Assembly (NCBI GenBank): GCA_002280725.1
Contig: NCEM01000017.1
Coordinates: 1 to 64,000, forward strand
Reading direction: 5' to 3'
DNA: 64,000 nt
Origin: Alphaproteobacteria bacterium 32-64-14
Lineage (GTDB): Bacteria > Pseudomonadota > Alphaproteobacteria > Caulobacterales > Hyphomonadaceae
Part shown: positions 43,557 to 52,011 of the stretch, in pieces
How the letters are laid out: every line of letters starts with the position of its first letter
Numbering within the stretch: the first letter of the stretch is position 1
The notes under the pieces: model-generated
What the model saw: the letters and a program-made list of their open reading frames with translations, nothing else
Told to the model about the DNA's origin: nothing
Database searches by the model: none
Made by a program: the position numbers and the translations under genes

Positions 43557-46328
43557 ATGGAGGATTTCCGTCGCGCAGCTGTCGTCAACCACAAGGCCGG
43601 CGGAGATTTCCTGAGGGACGTCCGACTGTCGCGCCATGTGGGAGGAAAGGGACGGAGCTGGATTCGGACAGTCGTGCTGTGCAGCGCGCTCGCCGTCGGT
43701 GGGTTGTCTGCACTGCCCGAAGCGGCGGCTCAGCAGGGCTCAACCGTTTACGACATCCGCATTCAGGACTCTTCGCTTGCCGACGCGCTCCTTGAGCTCG
43801 CGCGGCAGACGAAGGTGCAGCTTCTTTTTCCATACGACATGGCCGAAAAGATACGGGTAGCGCCGTTATCGGGTCGGTACACCTTCGACGAAGCGCTCAA
43901 CACGCTTCTTCGCAACACGGGACTTTCTGGCGGTCTTGTTCGGGACGGGGTCGTGAGGATCTCGCCCATTGAAGCAGACAAAGGCGAGGATCCCGTGTCA
44001 CCCAAAGCGAAAGCAACTCTTCTCTCAGGCGCATCAGCCTTCATCGTCGGCGCGTTCTCGGCTCCGTCCTATGCGCAGGACGCCGAAGATCCGGCCGTGC
44101 GTGACGTTGTCGTCGTCACCGCGCAGCGCCGCGAGCAGGACCTGCAGGACGTTCCGCTGTCGGTCTCGTCCTTCTCGGGCGACGACCTTGAAGACATCGG
44201 CGCGGCGGACCTCACCGAGGTCGGCAAGTTCTCGCCGAACGTGACCCTCGAAGTCTCGCGCGGCACCAACTCCACGCTGTCGGCCTTCATCCGCGGCGTT
44301 GGCCAACAGGATCCGGTCGGCGGCTTTGAGGCCGGCGTTGGCATCTATCTCGATGACGTCTACCTCAACCGCCCGCAGGGCGCCGTGCTCGATATCTTCG
44401 ACGTTGAGCGTATCGAGGTTCTGCGTGGTCCGCAGGGCACGCTTTATGGCCGCAACACCATCGGCGGCGCGGTGAAGTACGTCACGCGCGGCCTGGACGC
44501 CAATCCGGCCATGAAGCTGACGGTCAACGCAGGCAACTATTCGCGCCTTGACGGCATCCTCAGCGCCTCCACCCCGATCGGCGAGAACTTCCGCATCGGT
44601 GCAAGCGTCGCGAAGCTCACGCGCGGCGGCTATGGCGACAACCTGTTCCTCAACGGCGTCGAGAACTATAACAAGGACGTCAGCGCCGCCCGCATCCAGG
44701 CTGAGTGGGACATCAGCGACGTGATGGACATCCGCGTCTCGGCGGACTGGCTGCTCGACAAGTCGGACCCCAAGCAGGGTCACCGCCTGATCCGCTCGCT
44801 GCAGACGGGCGCGCCCGTGCTCAGCGATGTTTATGACACGCGCGCAGGCCTGATGAACCCTGACCAGCGCTCGGAAGCCTATGGCGGCTCGATTGTCGGT
44901 ACGTGGGACTTCAGCGACAACTGGACCGTCAAGAACATCCTGGCCTATCGCGAGGACAAATCGACGACGCCGATCGACTTCGACTCGCTGCCGGCGATCG
45001 ACGTCGACGTACCTGCGATCTACGAGAATGACCAGTTCTCAGAAGAGCTGCAGTTCCTGTACTCCAGCGATAATCTGAACGGCCTCATCGGCGTCTACTA
45101 TCTCGACGCCAACGCGCTGACCTACTTCGACGTGGTTCTGGCGACGACGGGCGCCATCATTGGCGTGCCCGGCCTCAACGCGCAGACCTTTGGTGACGTC
45201 AACACCAAGACGTGGTCGGTATTCGCCGACTTCACCTATGACATCTCGCCGGACCTGCACCTGAGCGTTGGCGGCCGTTACACGGACGACAAACGTCAGG
45301 CGGGCATCCTGCGCCGCACCTTCTCGGGCGGCTATTCGCCCCTGTTCGGTGGAACGGCCGTGCCTATCTCAACAACATCAAACTTCAACGGCAGCGACCG
45401 CTTCACGGATTTCTCGCCGCGCGTCTCCCTCGCTTGGGATGCGGCGCCCGACCACAACGTCTATGCAACCTACGCCAAGGGATTCAAGGGCGGCGGCTTC
45501 GACCCGCGCGGCCAGACCTCGGCAGCGCCGGACGTTGACCGTGACGGCGTGCGTGAACCGAATGAGATCTTCGACTTCATGCAGTTCGAGCCGGAAACGG
45601 TGAACAGCTACGAAGTCGGCTGGAAGGCGCTGTGGGAGAATGGCCGTTTCACGACCAACCTTGCGGCGTTCTGGATGGATTATTCGGACGTCCAGGTTCC
45701 GTCCTCGATCGGGGTCGACACCAACGGCGACGGCATCAACGACACCTTCACGGGCGCGACGACCAACGCCGCCGCCGCCACGCTGAAGGGAATCGAGTTC
45801 GACGGCACAGCCGTGCTGGGCGAAAACTGGATCACGCAGGGCGACGAACTCTCGACCGTCGTGTCGGTCGGTTACATCGACGCCCAGTACGACCAGTTCA
45901 TCGGGCCGACGGGTGTGGATGTCGCCAGCCAGCGCGTGTTCCAGAACACGCCTGAACTGACCTCCAGCTGGCGCGTGAACTACACCTCGCCATTCACGCT
46001 GGTGAACACGCCCGGCGACATCACCCTTGTCAATTCGCTGTCCTATCGCAGCGAGTCGAGCCAGTTTGAAACGCCGAACGCGCTGCTCGACCAGGAAGCC
46101 TTCACGCTCTGGGACATGAGCCTGATCTTCCGCAGCGACGAAGGCTGGACTGTGGGTGTCCACGGCAAGAACCTCGGCGACGAACGCTACAAGGTTGCCG
46201 GCTACAACTTCGTCAGCATCAACCCCACCACCGGCGTCGTGACCCCGACGCTCGGTCGCGAGGGCACGCTGACGGCATTCTACGGCGATCCGCGCACCTG
46301 GTGGGTGAGCATTTCGCAGGACTTCTAG
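43557..46328 (+). CDS. TonB-dependent receptor with N-terminal STN signalling domain
   Basis: Outer-membrane active transporter, about 923 residues from the ATG at 43557. A signal region (IRTVVLCSALAVGGLSALPE) is followed by an STN domain (about 62-137, YDIRIQDSSLADALLELARQ to VRISPIEAD) that talks to FecR. Then, at about 147-174, comes a second signal-peptide-like stretch ending APSYAQ, directly before a TonB-box-like DVVVVTAQ. The plug (FIRGVGQQDPVGGFEAGVGI, VLRGPQGTLYGRNTIGGAV) and a full barrel ending in SISQDF complete it. GTG at 43995 with GAGGA in front could start a form without STN. The ligand is unknown; the locus suggests a glycoside. Confidence 0.92.
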   Translation: MEDFRRAAVVNHKAGGDFLRDVRLSRHVGGKGRSWIRTVVLCSALAVGGLSALPEAAAQQGSTVYDIRIQDSSLADALLELARQTKVQLLFPYDMAEKIRVAPLSGRYTFDEALNTLLRNTGLSGGLVRDGVVRISPIEADKGEDPVSPKAKATLLSGASAFIVGAFSAPSYAQDAEDPAVRDVVVVTAQRREQDLQDVPLSVSSFSGDDLEDIGAADLTEVGKFSPNVTLEVSRGTNSTLSAFIRGVGQQDPVGGFEAGVGIYLDDVYLNRPQGAVLDIFDVERIEVLRGPQGTLYGRNTIGGAVKYVTRGLDANPAMKLTVNAGNYSRLDGILSASTPIGENFRIGASVAKLTRGGYGDNLFLNGVENYNKDVSAARIQAEWDISDVMDIRVSADWLLDKSDPKQGHRLIRSLQTGAPVLSDVYDTRAGLMNPDQRSEAYGGSIVGTWDFSDNWTVKNILAYREDKSTTPIDFDSLPAIDVDVPAIYENDQFSEELQFLYSSDNLNGLIGVYYLDANALTYFDVVLATTGAIIGVPGLNAQTFGDVNTKTWSVFADFTYDISPDLHLSVGGRYTDDKRQAGILRRTFSGGYSPLFGGTAVPISTTSNFNGSDRFTDFSPRVSLAWDAAPDHNVYATYAKGFKGGGFDPRGQTSAAPDVDRDGVREPNEIFDFMQFEPETVNSYEVGWKALWENGRFTTNLAAFWMDYSDVQVPSSIGVDTNGDGINDTFTGATTNAAAATLKGIEFDGTAVLGENWITQGDELSTVVSVGYIDAQYDQFIGPTGVDVASQRVFQNTPELTSSWRVNYTSPFTLVNTPGDITLVNSLSYRSESSQFETPNALLDQEAFTLWDMSLIFRSDEGWTVGVHGKNLGDERYKVAGYNFVSINPTTGVVTPTLGREGTLTAFYGDPRTWWVSISQDF

Positions 46329-46345
46329 TCGGATCGAGTTGCGCA

Positions 46346-46378
46346 GTCCGCGCAAGTCGCCTCCCCGACGGCGCGGAC
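46346..46378 (+). terminator. Strong hairpin between receptor and MFS genes
   Basis: GTCCGCGC (46346-46353) pairs with GCGCGGAC (46371-46378), and an inner GTCG/CGAC extends the stem. No T-run follows, so it may be an mRNA-stabilising or attenuating structure rather than a true terminator. Confidence 0.45.
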
Positions 46379-46436
46379 CAACCTTGCTCGGATGCGGACA
46401 CCCCGCATCCGGGCACATTCTTTGTGGAGCGACAGC

Positions 46437-47726
46437 ATGCCAGCTTCCGGACCTGAGACGACGCCAGCCGAGACGGAGCACGTGATACAGGGGCGCTATC
46501 TGGCGCTTGGCTTGCTGATCCTTGTCTACACGCTGAACTTTCTCGACAGGCAGATCATCTCGATCCTCAAGGATCCGATCGGCAAGGAGCTGAATCTCAC
46601 CGACACCGAGCTTGGCCTGATGGGCGGGCTGGCGTTCGCGCTGCTCTATACCACCCTTGCCATTCCTGTGGCGTGGCTGGCGGACCGCAAGTCGCGTGTC
46701 TGGATCATGACGTGGGCGCTGGGCATCTGGTCTGCGTTCACTATCGTGTGCGGGCTGACGTCCAACTTCGTGCAGCTGTTCTTCGCGCGCATGGGCGTGG
46801 GCGTCGGCGAAGCCGGCGGCGTTGCGCCGGCCTACAGCTTGATCGCCGACTATTTCCCGCCCAAGCAGCGGGCGCGGGCGCTGGCGATCTATTCGTTCGG
46901 CATCCCGGTCGGCTCGGCGGCCGGCATCCTGTTCGGCGGATTGCTGGCGCAGTTTGTTGACTGGCGGTTTGCTTTCATCTCGATCGGGTTGTTCGGCGTG
47001 CTGCTGGCGCCCGTGTTCCGGCTGCTGGTGAAAGATCCGCCCCGCAATCTCTATGACGCGAAATCGGCGAGCGAAAAGCCGCTCGGCTTCATTCCGGCCT
47101 GCCGCGTGGCGTTCGCCAAGCCGACGTTCTGGTTGCTGTCGTTCGGGGCGGCGTTCTCGTCGATGGTCGGCTATGGCCTGCTATACTGGATGCCGACCTT
47201 TCTCAGCCGCTCCATGGGCCTCTCGCTGATCGACCGGTCCTGGTATCTGGCGGGGATCCTGTTTATCGGCGGCGTCGCCGGCATGGCGCTTGGCGGCTTT
47301 CTGGGCGACCGCCTGGGGCAGAAGTCGAAGGGCTACTATCCGCTCATCCCTGCCGTGGCATTCCTCATCTCGGCGCCGCTCTATGTGCTGGGCGTGATCA
47401 CGACCGATCCCACCACAGCCTTCTTCATCTTCCTCGCGCCTCAGGCGCTGGGGCTGGTGTGGCTTGGGCCAATCCTCACGGCCGTGCAGCATCTGGGGCC
47501 AGCGAACTCGCGCACGATGATCTCGGCGCTGTTCCTGCTGATCAACAACCTGATCGGCATTGCCGTGGGCACGTGGTTCTTCGGCTTTGCCTCCGATCAG
47601 CTGAAGCCCACCTTCGGCGACGACTCGATCAAATACGCCTTCATCTTCGGCCTGTCGTTCTACGTGGTGGCCGCCATCCTCCTGTTCCTGGCGTCGTTCA
47701 GGATCAAGAAGGATTGGGTGGATTAG
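46437..47726 (+). CDS. MFS transporter, spinster-like
   Basis: About 429 residues and 12 hydrophobic segments. Signature loops: LNFLDRQIISILKDPIGKEL after helix 1, the MFS motif A-like AWLADRKSRVW between helices 2 and 3, and GVGVGEAGGVAPAYSLIADY, a block typical of spinster-type (Spns) transporters common in alphaproteobacteria. GGAG seven bases before the ATG at 46437 fixes the start. It is likely the inner-membrane partner of the TonB system ahead of it, moving the imported compound or its product into the cytosol. Confidence 0.88.
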   Translation: MPASGPETTPAETEHVIQGRYLALGLLILVYTLNFLDRQIISILKDPIGKELNLTDTELGLMGGLAFALLYTTLAIPVAWLADRKSRVWIMTWALGIWSAFTIVCGLTSNFVQLFFARMGVGVGEAGGVAPAYSLIADYFPPKQRARALAIYSFGIPVGSAAGILFGGLLAQFVDWRFAFISIGLFGVLLAPVFRLLVKDPPRNLYDAKSASEKPLGFIPACRVAFAKPTFWLLSFGAAFSSMVGYGLLYWMPTFLSRSMGLSLIDRSWYLAGILFIGGVAGMALGGFLGDRLGQKSKGYYPLIPAVAFLISAPLYVLGVITTDPTTAFFIFLAPQALGLVWLGPILTAVQHLGPANSRTMISALFLLINNLIGIAVGTWFFGFASDQLKPTFGDDSIKYAFIFGLSFYVVAAILLFLASFRIKKDWVD

Positions 47727-47783
47727 GCGGCGTCAGCCAAGGGCGGGGGAAGTCCCCTGCCTCCCGGTCTGCCATGAAGAGAA

Positions 47784-47869
47784 TGGTGGAAGGGACTGGA
47801 TTCGAACCAGTGTAGCCGTAAGGCGCGAGATTTACAGTCTCGTGGATTTAACCACTCTCCCACCCTTCC
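47784..47869 (-). tRNA. tRNA-Tyr (anticodon GUA)
   Basis: The minus strand begins GGAAGGGTGGGAGAGTGG and ends CCAGTCCCTTCCACCA, so the CCA tail is encoded. The acceptor arms GGAAGGG/CCCTTCC pair fully. The anticodon loop is CTGTAAA, giving GUA. The T-loop is TTCGAAT, and a long variable arm (class II) accounts for the 86 nt. All arms fold. Confidence 0.97.
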
Positions 47870-47950
47870 ATAACCATTCGGGGCAGCGGCTTGACGCCGT
47901 CGCCGATGAGGCCGAAACGAACCCGGTCGCATCTGGGAGCGCGTCTTATA

Positions 47951-49096
47951 GTGACGAAGGACCAACCACGCAACCGCTCTGGAAAGGGCGGAAAATCAGG
48001 CGGTTTCGGCAGTTCGCGGGGCGGCGGCCGCGATTTTCCGCGTGGGCCGAAGAATCCCGGACGGCCGGGCGCCGGTCCGGCCGCGGGCGCCGCAAGCCCG
48101 GAAGACGAGCGGGCTTCGGCAGCCGGGCGAGGCGACAAGCCGTGGACGCGGGAGAGCCGTCCGCAGGGTGGGCGCGATCAGCAGCACCGTGACACCCAGG
48201 GCCGCGATTATCAGGGCCGCGATAATCAAGGACGGGGCCCGCACGGTCGCGGACCAAAGCCGGGCCAGCATTCGCGGCATGAGCGGCGCGAGCCGGCGTT
48301 CGAGGAGAATGGCGAGGTCTGGATCTGGGGGCTTCATGCGGGCGCAGCTGTGCTGGCGAACCCGATGCGGAAGATTTCCAAACTGTTCGTGACGCGCGGC
48401 GCCGCCGAGCGCGTTGGCCTGGATGCAGGTGCGCTGCCGCCGTTCGCATCTTTCATCGAAGGGCGTGAACTCGACGAGCGCCTGCCGCCCGGCGCGGTGC
48501 ACCAGGGTCTGGCCGTGCGCTGCCGCCCGCTGGAGGGTATCGATATCCAGGACGCAGTCGTGCGGCCTGAGAAGCCATTGGCAATTCTCGATCAGGTAAC
48601 CGATCCCCAGAATGTCGGCGCGATCTTCCGGTCGGCTGCCGCGTTCGGCGTTGGCGCCATCGTGATGCAGACGCGCAACGCACCGAGCGCTGGCGGGGCG
48701 CTGGCGAAGGCGGCGACCGGCGCCATCGAGAGCGTGGATGAAATCCGTGCGGTGAATATCTCGCGCGCCATCGACGTGCTGCGCGATGCGGGCTGGACAG
48801 TGATCGGGCTGGACGGCGCGGCCGAGCAGACGCTGGAGCAGGCGGTGGCGGTGAATGGACCGGTTGCCATCGTACTCGGCGCGGAGGGGGATGGGATCCG
48901 GCAGGGCGTCGCGAAAGCGTGCAGCAGCCTCGCGCGCATTCCGATGCAGCCGGGCATGGAAAGCCTGAACGTTTCAAACGCCGCCGCAATCGCCTTCTAC
49001 GAAATGGCGCGCCGCAAACCCGCCCCGCCGGCAGCGCCCGCGCGCCAACTGCGCGACGATGACGAGACGAGTGGATTTGGCCGCGAGGACGAGTAG
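47951..49096 (+). CDS. rlmB: TrmH/RlmB-type (SPOUT) rRNA 2'-O-methyltransferase with RG-rich N-terminus
   Basis: About 381 residues from the GTG at 47951 (MTKDQPRNRSGKGG). Starts further upstream (47891, 47906) are open but would crowd the tRNA-Tyr promoter region. The first ~115 residues are low-complexity and Arg/Gly/Gln-rich, with imperfect repeats such as QGRDYQGRDNQGRG. A substrate-binding domain (EVWIWGLHAGAAVLANPMRK) follows, then the knotted SPOUT domain: LDQVTDPQNVGAIFRSAAAF, VAIVLGAEGDGIRQ and IPMQPGMESLNVSNAAAIAF. The last three motifs are diagnostic. RlmB methylates G2251 of 23S rRNA; assignment among SPOUT paralogues is probable, not certain. Confidence 0.87.
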   Translation: MTKDQPRNRSGKGGKSGGFGSSRGGGRDFPRGPKNPGRPGAGPAAGAASPEDERASAAGRGDKPWTRESRPQGGRDQQHRDTQGRDYQGRDNQGRGPHGRGPKPGQHSRHERREPAFEENGEVWIWGLHAGAAVLANPMRKISKLFVTRGAAERVGLDAGALPPFASFIEGRELDERLPPGAVHQGLAVRCRPLEGIDIQDAVVRPEKPLAILDQVTDPQNVGAIFRSAAAFGVGAIVMQTRNAPSAGGALAKAATGAIESVDEIRAVNISRAIDVLRDAGWTVIGLDGAAEQTLEQAVAVNGPVAIVLGAEGDGIRQGVAKACSSLARIPMQPGMESLNVSNAAAIAFYEMARRKPAPPAAPARQLRDDDETSGFGREDE

Positions 49097-49147
49097 AGTC
49101 CTCAACGATCCGGCCGGGGTGCGTTCCCGGCGCAAGGAGACCTGAAC

Positions 49148-50131
49148 ATGCGCATAATCGTGTCGGTTCTGCTGGGCCTGATCGCCGTTGCGGCCGGCGC
49201 CGTGTGGGCGCTGGGCCAGTTTGGCGGGTCCGGCGGAGTGACCATCGCAACAGCCGAGCCGTATGTCCGCGAGGCGGGCGTGGTGGCGGCGGATGGAACC
49301 GTGACGCCTGCGCCGATAAATTCGCCTTCGGCGCGGAACCTGCCTGACGCGCCGGCTGCGCCGGAAACGCCGGGGGAACAACCCGCCGAGCCGCAGGCCA
49401 ATCCGTCCGCGTCCGCGATCAGCCCGTTCTCGACGCTGAATGGCGGCGGCGCGCCGCCTAACCAGCCTGTGCAGCCCCCGACGGCGGATGTCCCGCCTGC
49501 GTCTGCGCCGGCGGAAGCAGAGATGCGGGTCGCGCCGCAGAATGCGCCGGCTGCGGCCACGGCAAGCGCTGCCTCGCTGGAGTCGCAGTACAAGTCGCGG
49601 CGGCTGACCTACAACCGGCCGCCGGCCAAGCTGGCGCTGGATCGCGCCATCGATATCTCGCTGCTGATCGACACCGCACGCCAGACCGATGCGGTTGACC
49701 GGCTGAAGGGATTGCCGGGTACGATCGAGGAGCGGGATGTGGACCTGTCGGACACGGTTTCAGCCGAGCTGCTGGGCGCGGCGTTCGATATCCAGCTGCA
49801 GACCACGTCGACGCGGCAGAAGTTGTCTTCCAAGCTGGCGAACGAGTGGCGTTGGCGCGTGACGCCGAAGCAGAAGGGCACGCACACGCTGACGCTGAAC
49901 GTCTATGGCTATGCGGTCGCCTCGCTCGATGCCGAGCCGCTCGATTCCTATCGCGACGAGATCACGATCGAGGTCGAGCCTGTGGACGAGTTGGTAGGAT
50001 GGGCGCGCGGCGTGCAGCCGCTGTTTGCCGTGCTTGCGGCGCTGGCGGGTGTTGGCTCTGCGATTTTCGCTTTCCTGCGCTTCAGGGAAGAGAAGAAGCA
50101 GACCGGCGCGCTGACGAAGAAGAGCGACTAG
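49148..50131 (+). CDS. Bitopic membrane protein with Pro/Ala-rich linker, unknown
   Basis: 327 residues. An N-terminal hydrophobic helix (IIVSVLLGLIAVAAGAVWAL) is followed by a Pro/Ala-rich linker (about 55-140). A folded domain then reads PAKLALDRAIDISLLIDTAR and DVDLSDTVSAELLGAAFDIQ, then ANEWRWRVTPKQKGTHTLTL, with a late transmembrane helix (LFAVLAALAGVGSAIFAFLR) and a charged tail. The W-x-W-x-V-T-P...G-x-x-x-L-x-L strand pattern is an Ig-like/beta-sandwich motif I have seen in membrane-linked effector-type proteins, but I cannot name a family. AAGGAG before the ATG at 49148. Confidence 0.72.
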   Translation: MRIIVSVLLGLIAVAAGAVWALGQFGGSGGVTIATAEPYVREAGVVAADGTVTPAPINSPSARNLPDAPAAPETPGEQPAEPQANPSASAISPFSTLNGGGAPPNQPVQPPTADVPPASAPAEAEMRVAPQNAPAAATASAASLESQYKSRRLTYNRPPAKLALDRAIDISLLIDTARQTDAVDRLKGLPGTIEERDVDLSDTVSAELLGAAFDIQLQTTSTRQKLSSKLANEWRWRVTPKQKGTHTLTLNVYGYAVASLDAEPLDSYRDEITIEVEPVDELVGWARGVQPLFAVLAALAGVGSAIFAFLRFREEKKQTGALTKKSD

Positions 50132-50135
50132 CGCG

Positions 50136-51524
50136 CTACTTCAGCAGCTCCAGGGCGCTTGCTGTCATCGCCTTGACGCCCGCGTCGATGGTCGGGTCGG
50201 GGTCGGGCGCGTATTCGGACGAGTGAAGCGAGGGCAGCGGCTTTCCGCCCGGCTTCTGCGCGGCTTCCCATGCATCGCGTTTCACAGCGCCGAGCCAGAG
50301 CAGCATCACGGGAATATCGTCAGCCGTGCGGCCGAAGCGGGAGAAGTCCTCGCCAGCCATGGAGGGCGTGGCGATGGTGACGTTGGCCTCGCCAAGCGCG
50401 CCGCGGACGACGCCGCCCAGGCGTGTGGCCAACTCGGGCTCGTTGTAGAGCGAGGGCGTGTGGTCGGCTTTCACGTTGAACGAGATCGCGGCGGCGGGAT
50501 CGAGGCCTGCGGCCTGCGCTTCGGCGCGGGCGATGCGTTCGATGCCGGCCAGCAGCTTCTCGCGCGTCGCGTCTGCGAAGGAGCGGACGGTGAGCTGCAG
50601 CTTCACTTCATCCGGGATGATGTTGTGCTTGAAGCCGCCGTTGAAGGCGCCGACCGTGACCACGGCGCTGTCCAGCGGATCGATCTCGCGGGCGACAAGC
50701 GTTTGCAGCGTCGTAACAATGCGCGCGGCGATGACGATGGGATCGCGCGTATCCTGCGGGTAGGCGCCATGGCCGCCCTTGCCCGTGATGGTGAGGTCGA
50801 TCGAGTCGACGTTCGCCATGACGAAGCCAGAGCCGATGCCCATCATGCCCGCAGGCAGTCCGGCGTGATCGTGGAGGGCTATGACGTGGTCAGGCTTGGG
50901 GAAGCGCGTGAACAGGCCGTCATTGATCATCGCCATGGCGCCGAGGCCGATCTCTTCGGCAGGCTGGGCGATCATCACCAGTGTACCTTTCCACTCGGAC
51001 TTGCGGGCGGCGAGGGCGCGGGCGGTTCCGATCCAGGTCGTCATGTGGATGTCGTGGCCGCAGGCGTGCATGACGCCGGCTTCCTCGCCGGACCATGCAA
51101 TGTCGCGCGCCTTCGAGGCATAGGGGACACCGGTCTTCTCGACGAGGGGGAGCGCGTCCATGTCGGCGCGGATCATCAGCACGGGGCCGGGGCCGTTCTC
51201 CATCACGGCGACGAAGCCATAGCCGCCGACGCCATCTTCGACCTTGCCGTACTCGCTCATGGCGCGGGCTTTCGTCCAGGCGTCGCCAACGCCGGTGGTG
51301 ACGGTGAAGCCGAGGCGCTTCATCTCGGCGGCGAGGATAGCGGAGGTGTTGCGTTCCTGCAGGGAGAGTTCCGGATTGGCGTGCAGGTATTCATAGATCT
51401 GGCGGAGCGATTTTCCTTCGGCGCGGAAGGCGGCCCCCGAGCTGGAAGGTTGGGCGCCTGCGGGGCCTATTGTCGAGCAGGCGGCGAGGCAGGCGACTGC
51501 GGCGGCGAGAAGGATGCGCTTCAT
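50136..51524 (-). CDS. M20-family amidohydrolase, exported lipoprotein
   Basis: About 462 residues. The ATG at 51522-51524 (GGAG six bases upstream) gives MKRILLAAAVACLAACST, a lipoprotein signal. Family motifs: LHANPELSLQERNTSAILAA, RADMDALPLVEKTGVPYASK, HACGHDIHMTTWIGTARAL (metal His/Asp), IAQPAEEIGLGAMAMINDG (metal Glu pair), and GKGGHGAYPQDTRDPI in the lid domain. These are amidohydrolase/IAA-amino-acid-hydrolase-type enzymes that cleave N-acyl amino acids or similar amides. Its periplasmic location suggests scavenging. Substrate unknown. Confidence 0.9.
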   Translation of the reverse strand: MKRILLAAAVACLAACSTIGPAGAQPSSSGAAFRAEGKSLRQIYEYLHANPELSLQERNTSAILAAEMKRLGFTVTTGVGDAWTKARAMSEYGKVEDGVGGYGFVAVMENGPGPVLMIRADMDALPLVEKTGVPYASKARDIAWSGEEAGVMHACGHDIHMTTWIGTARALAARKSEWKGTLVMIAQPAEEIGLGAMAMINDGLFTRFPKPDHVIALHDHAGLPAGMMGIGSGFVMANVDSIDLTITGKGGHGAYPQDTRDPIVIAARIVTTLQTLVAREIDPLDSAVVTVGAFNGGFKHNIIPDEVKLQLTVRSFADATREKLLAGIERIARAEAQAAGLDPAAAISFNVKADHTPSLYNEPELATRLGGVVRGALGEANVTIATPSMAGEDFSRFGRTADDIPVMLLWLGAVKRDAWEAAQKPGGKPLPSLHSSEYAPDPDPTIDAGVKAMTASALELLK

Positions 51525-51681
51525 CAGGAACTCCGGTGCTTGGCCGTCTGATAGCGGCATTGCTCCGGTGCGTCACGGGTTTTGGGCGTAGGGGTGCGGT
51601 CTCGCTGGCGGGGGCCGCGAGGTGGTGTGGGGTGGGGTGCGCTGGCCGCCTAGGCGGGCGCTGATTGCCTGAACACAGCGG

Positions 51682-51795
51682 TGTCATTGCCGGTGCGCCG
51701 AAAACGCGAACGGGAAGCGAGGTGCTGTGGACGCCGGCTGTGCGTGGAGCCCCTGGGTTTCGGCTCGCGCGCTGCGCGCGCGTCCGGAATGACAA
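51682..51795. repeat. Palindromic dispersed element (TGTCATT...CCGG ends)
   Basis: The left end TGTCATTGCCGGTGCG is an imperfect inverted copy of the right end CGTCCGGAATGACA. The right half holds GGCTCGCGCGCTGCGCGCGCG, a hairpin-prone core. Elements of this form are common between genes in alphaproteobacteria. Confidence 0.6.
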
Positions 51796-51826
51796 TCGTG
51801 GGGGTGACGCACATGGCCGGGGAGCG

Positions 51827-51850
51827 CCTCATCCTGAGCTTGTCGAAGGA
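51827..51850. repeat. Solo REP half-site
   Basis: CCTCATCCTGAGCTTGTCGA followed by AGGA matches one arm of the 27-bp inverted repeat at 6888-6963, with one change in the middle. No inverted partner lies nearby. Confidence 0.7.
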
Positions 51851-52011
51851 TGCGGGCGCGTTGGGCGAGACCGTGAGCACCAGACCCGGGGGAAACGTGC
51901 GGTGCAGATTTTTCCTGTTTCACACAAATCTCGAGGCCAGCGCCTTGAGAGTGTGGGTGAAGATTTTTCTGTTTCCGACAGTCGCGCGCGACTGAGGGAG
52001 GAAAGACACCG

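Larger units (their letters stand above)
51525..52011. other. 487-bp intergenic spacer carrying dispersed repeats
   Basis: No convincing gene. The spacer contains the 114-bp palindromic element at 51682-51795 and a REP half-site at 51827-51850. Short open frames here read like translated repeats, not proteins. It separates two minus-strand genes, and the rest of the spacer shows nothing I can name. Confidence 0.75.

Noticed and set aside
46346..46378. Calling the hairpin a firm Rho-independent terminator
   Set aside because: The stem is strong but no T-tract follows, and the downstream MFS gene may be co-transcribed.
48143..48300. Imperfect repeats that could suggest a CRISPR-like array
   Set aside because: The repeats are in-frame codons for an Arg/Gly-rich tract of the methyltransferase; no spacer pattern exists.
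51650..51923. Short open frames in the rsmA-amidohydrolase spacer
   Set aside because: They are translations of dispersed palindromic elements (for example SFDKLRMR-type strings), not genes.
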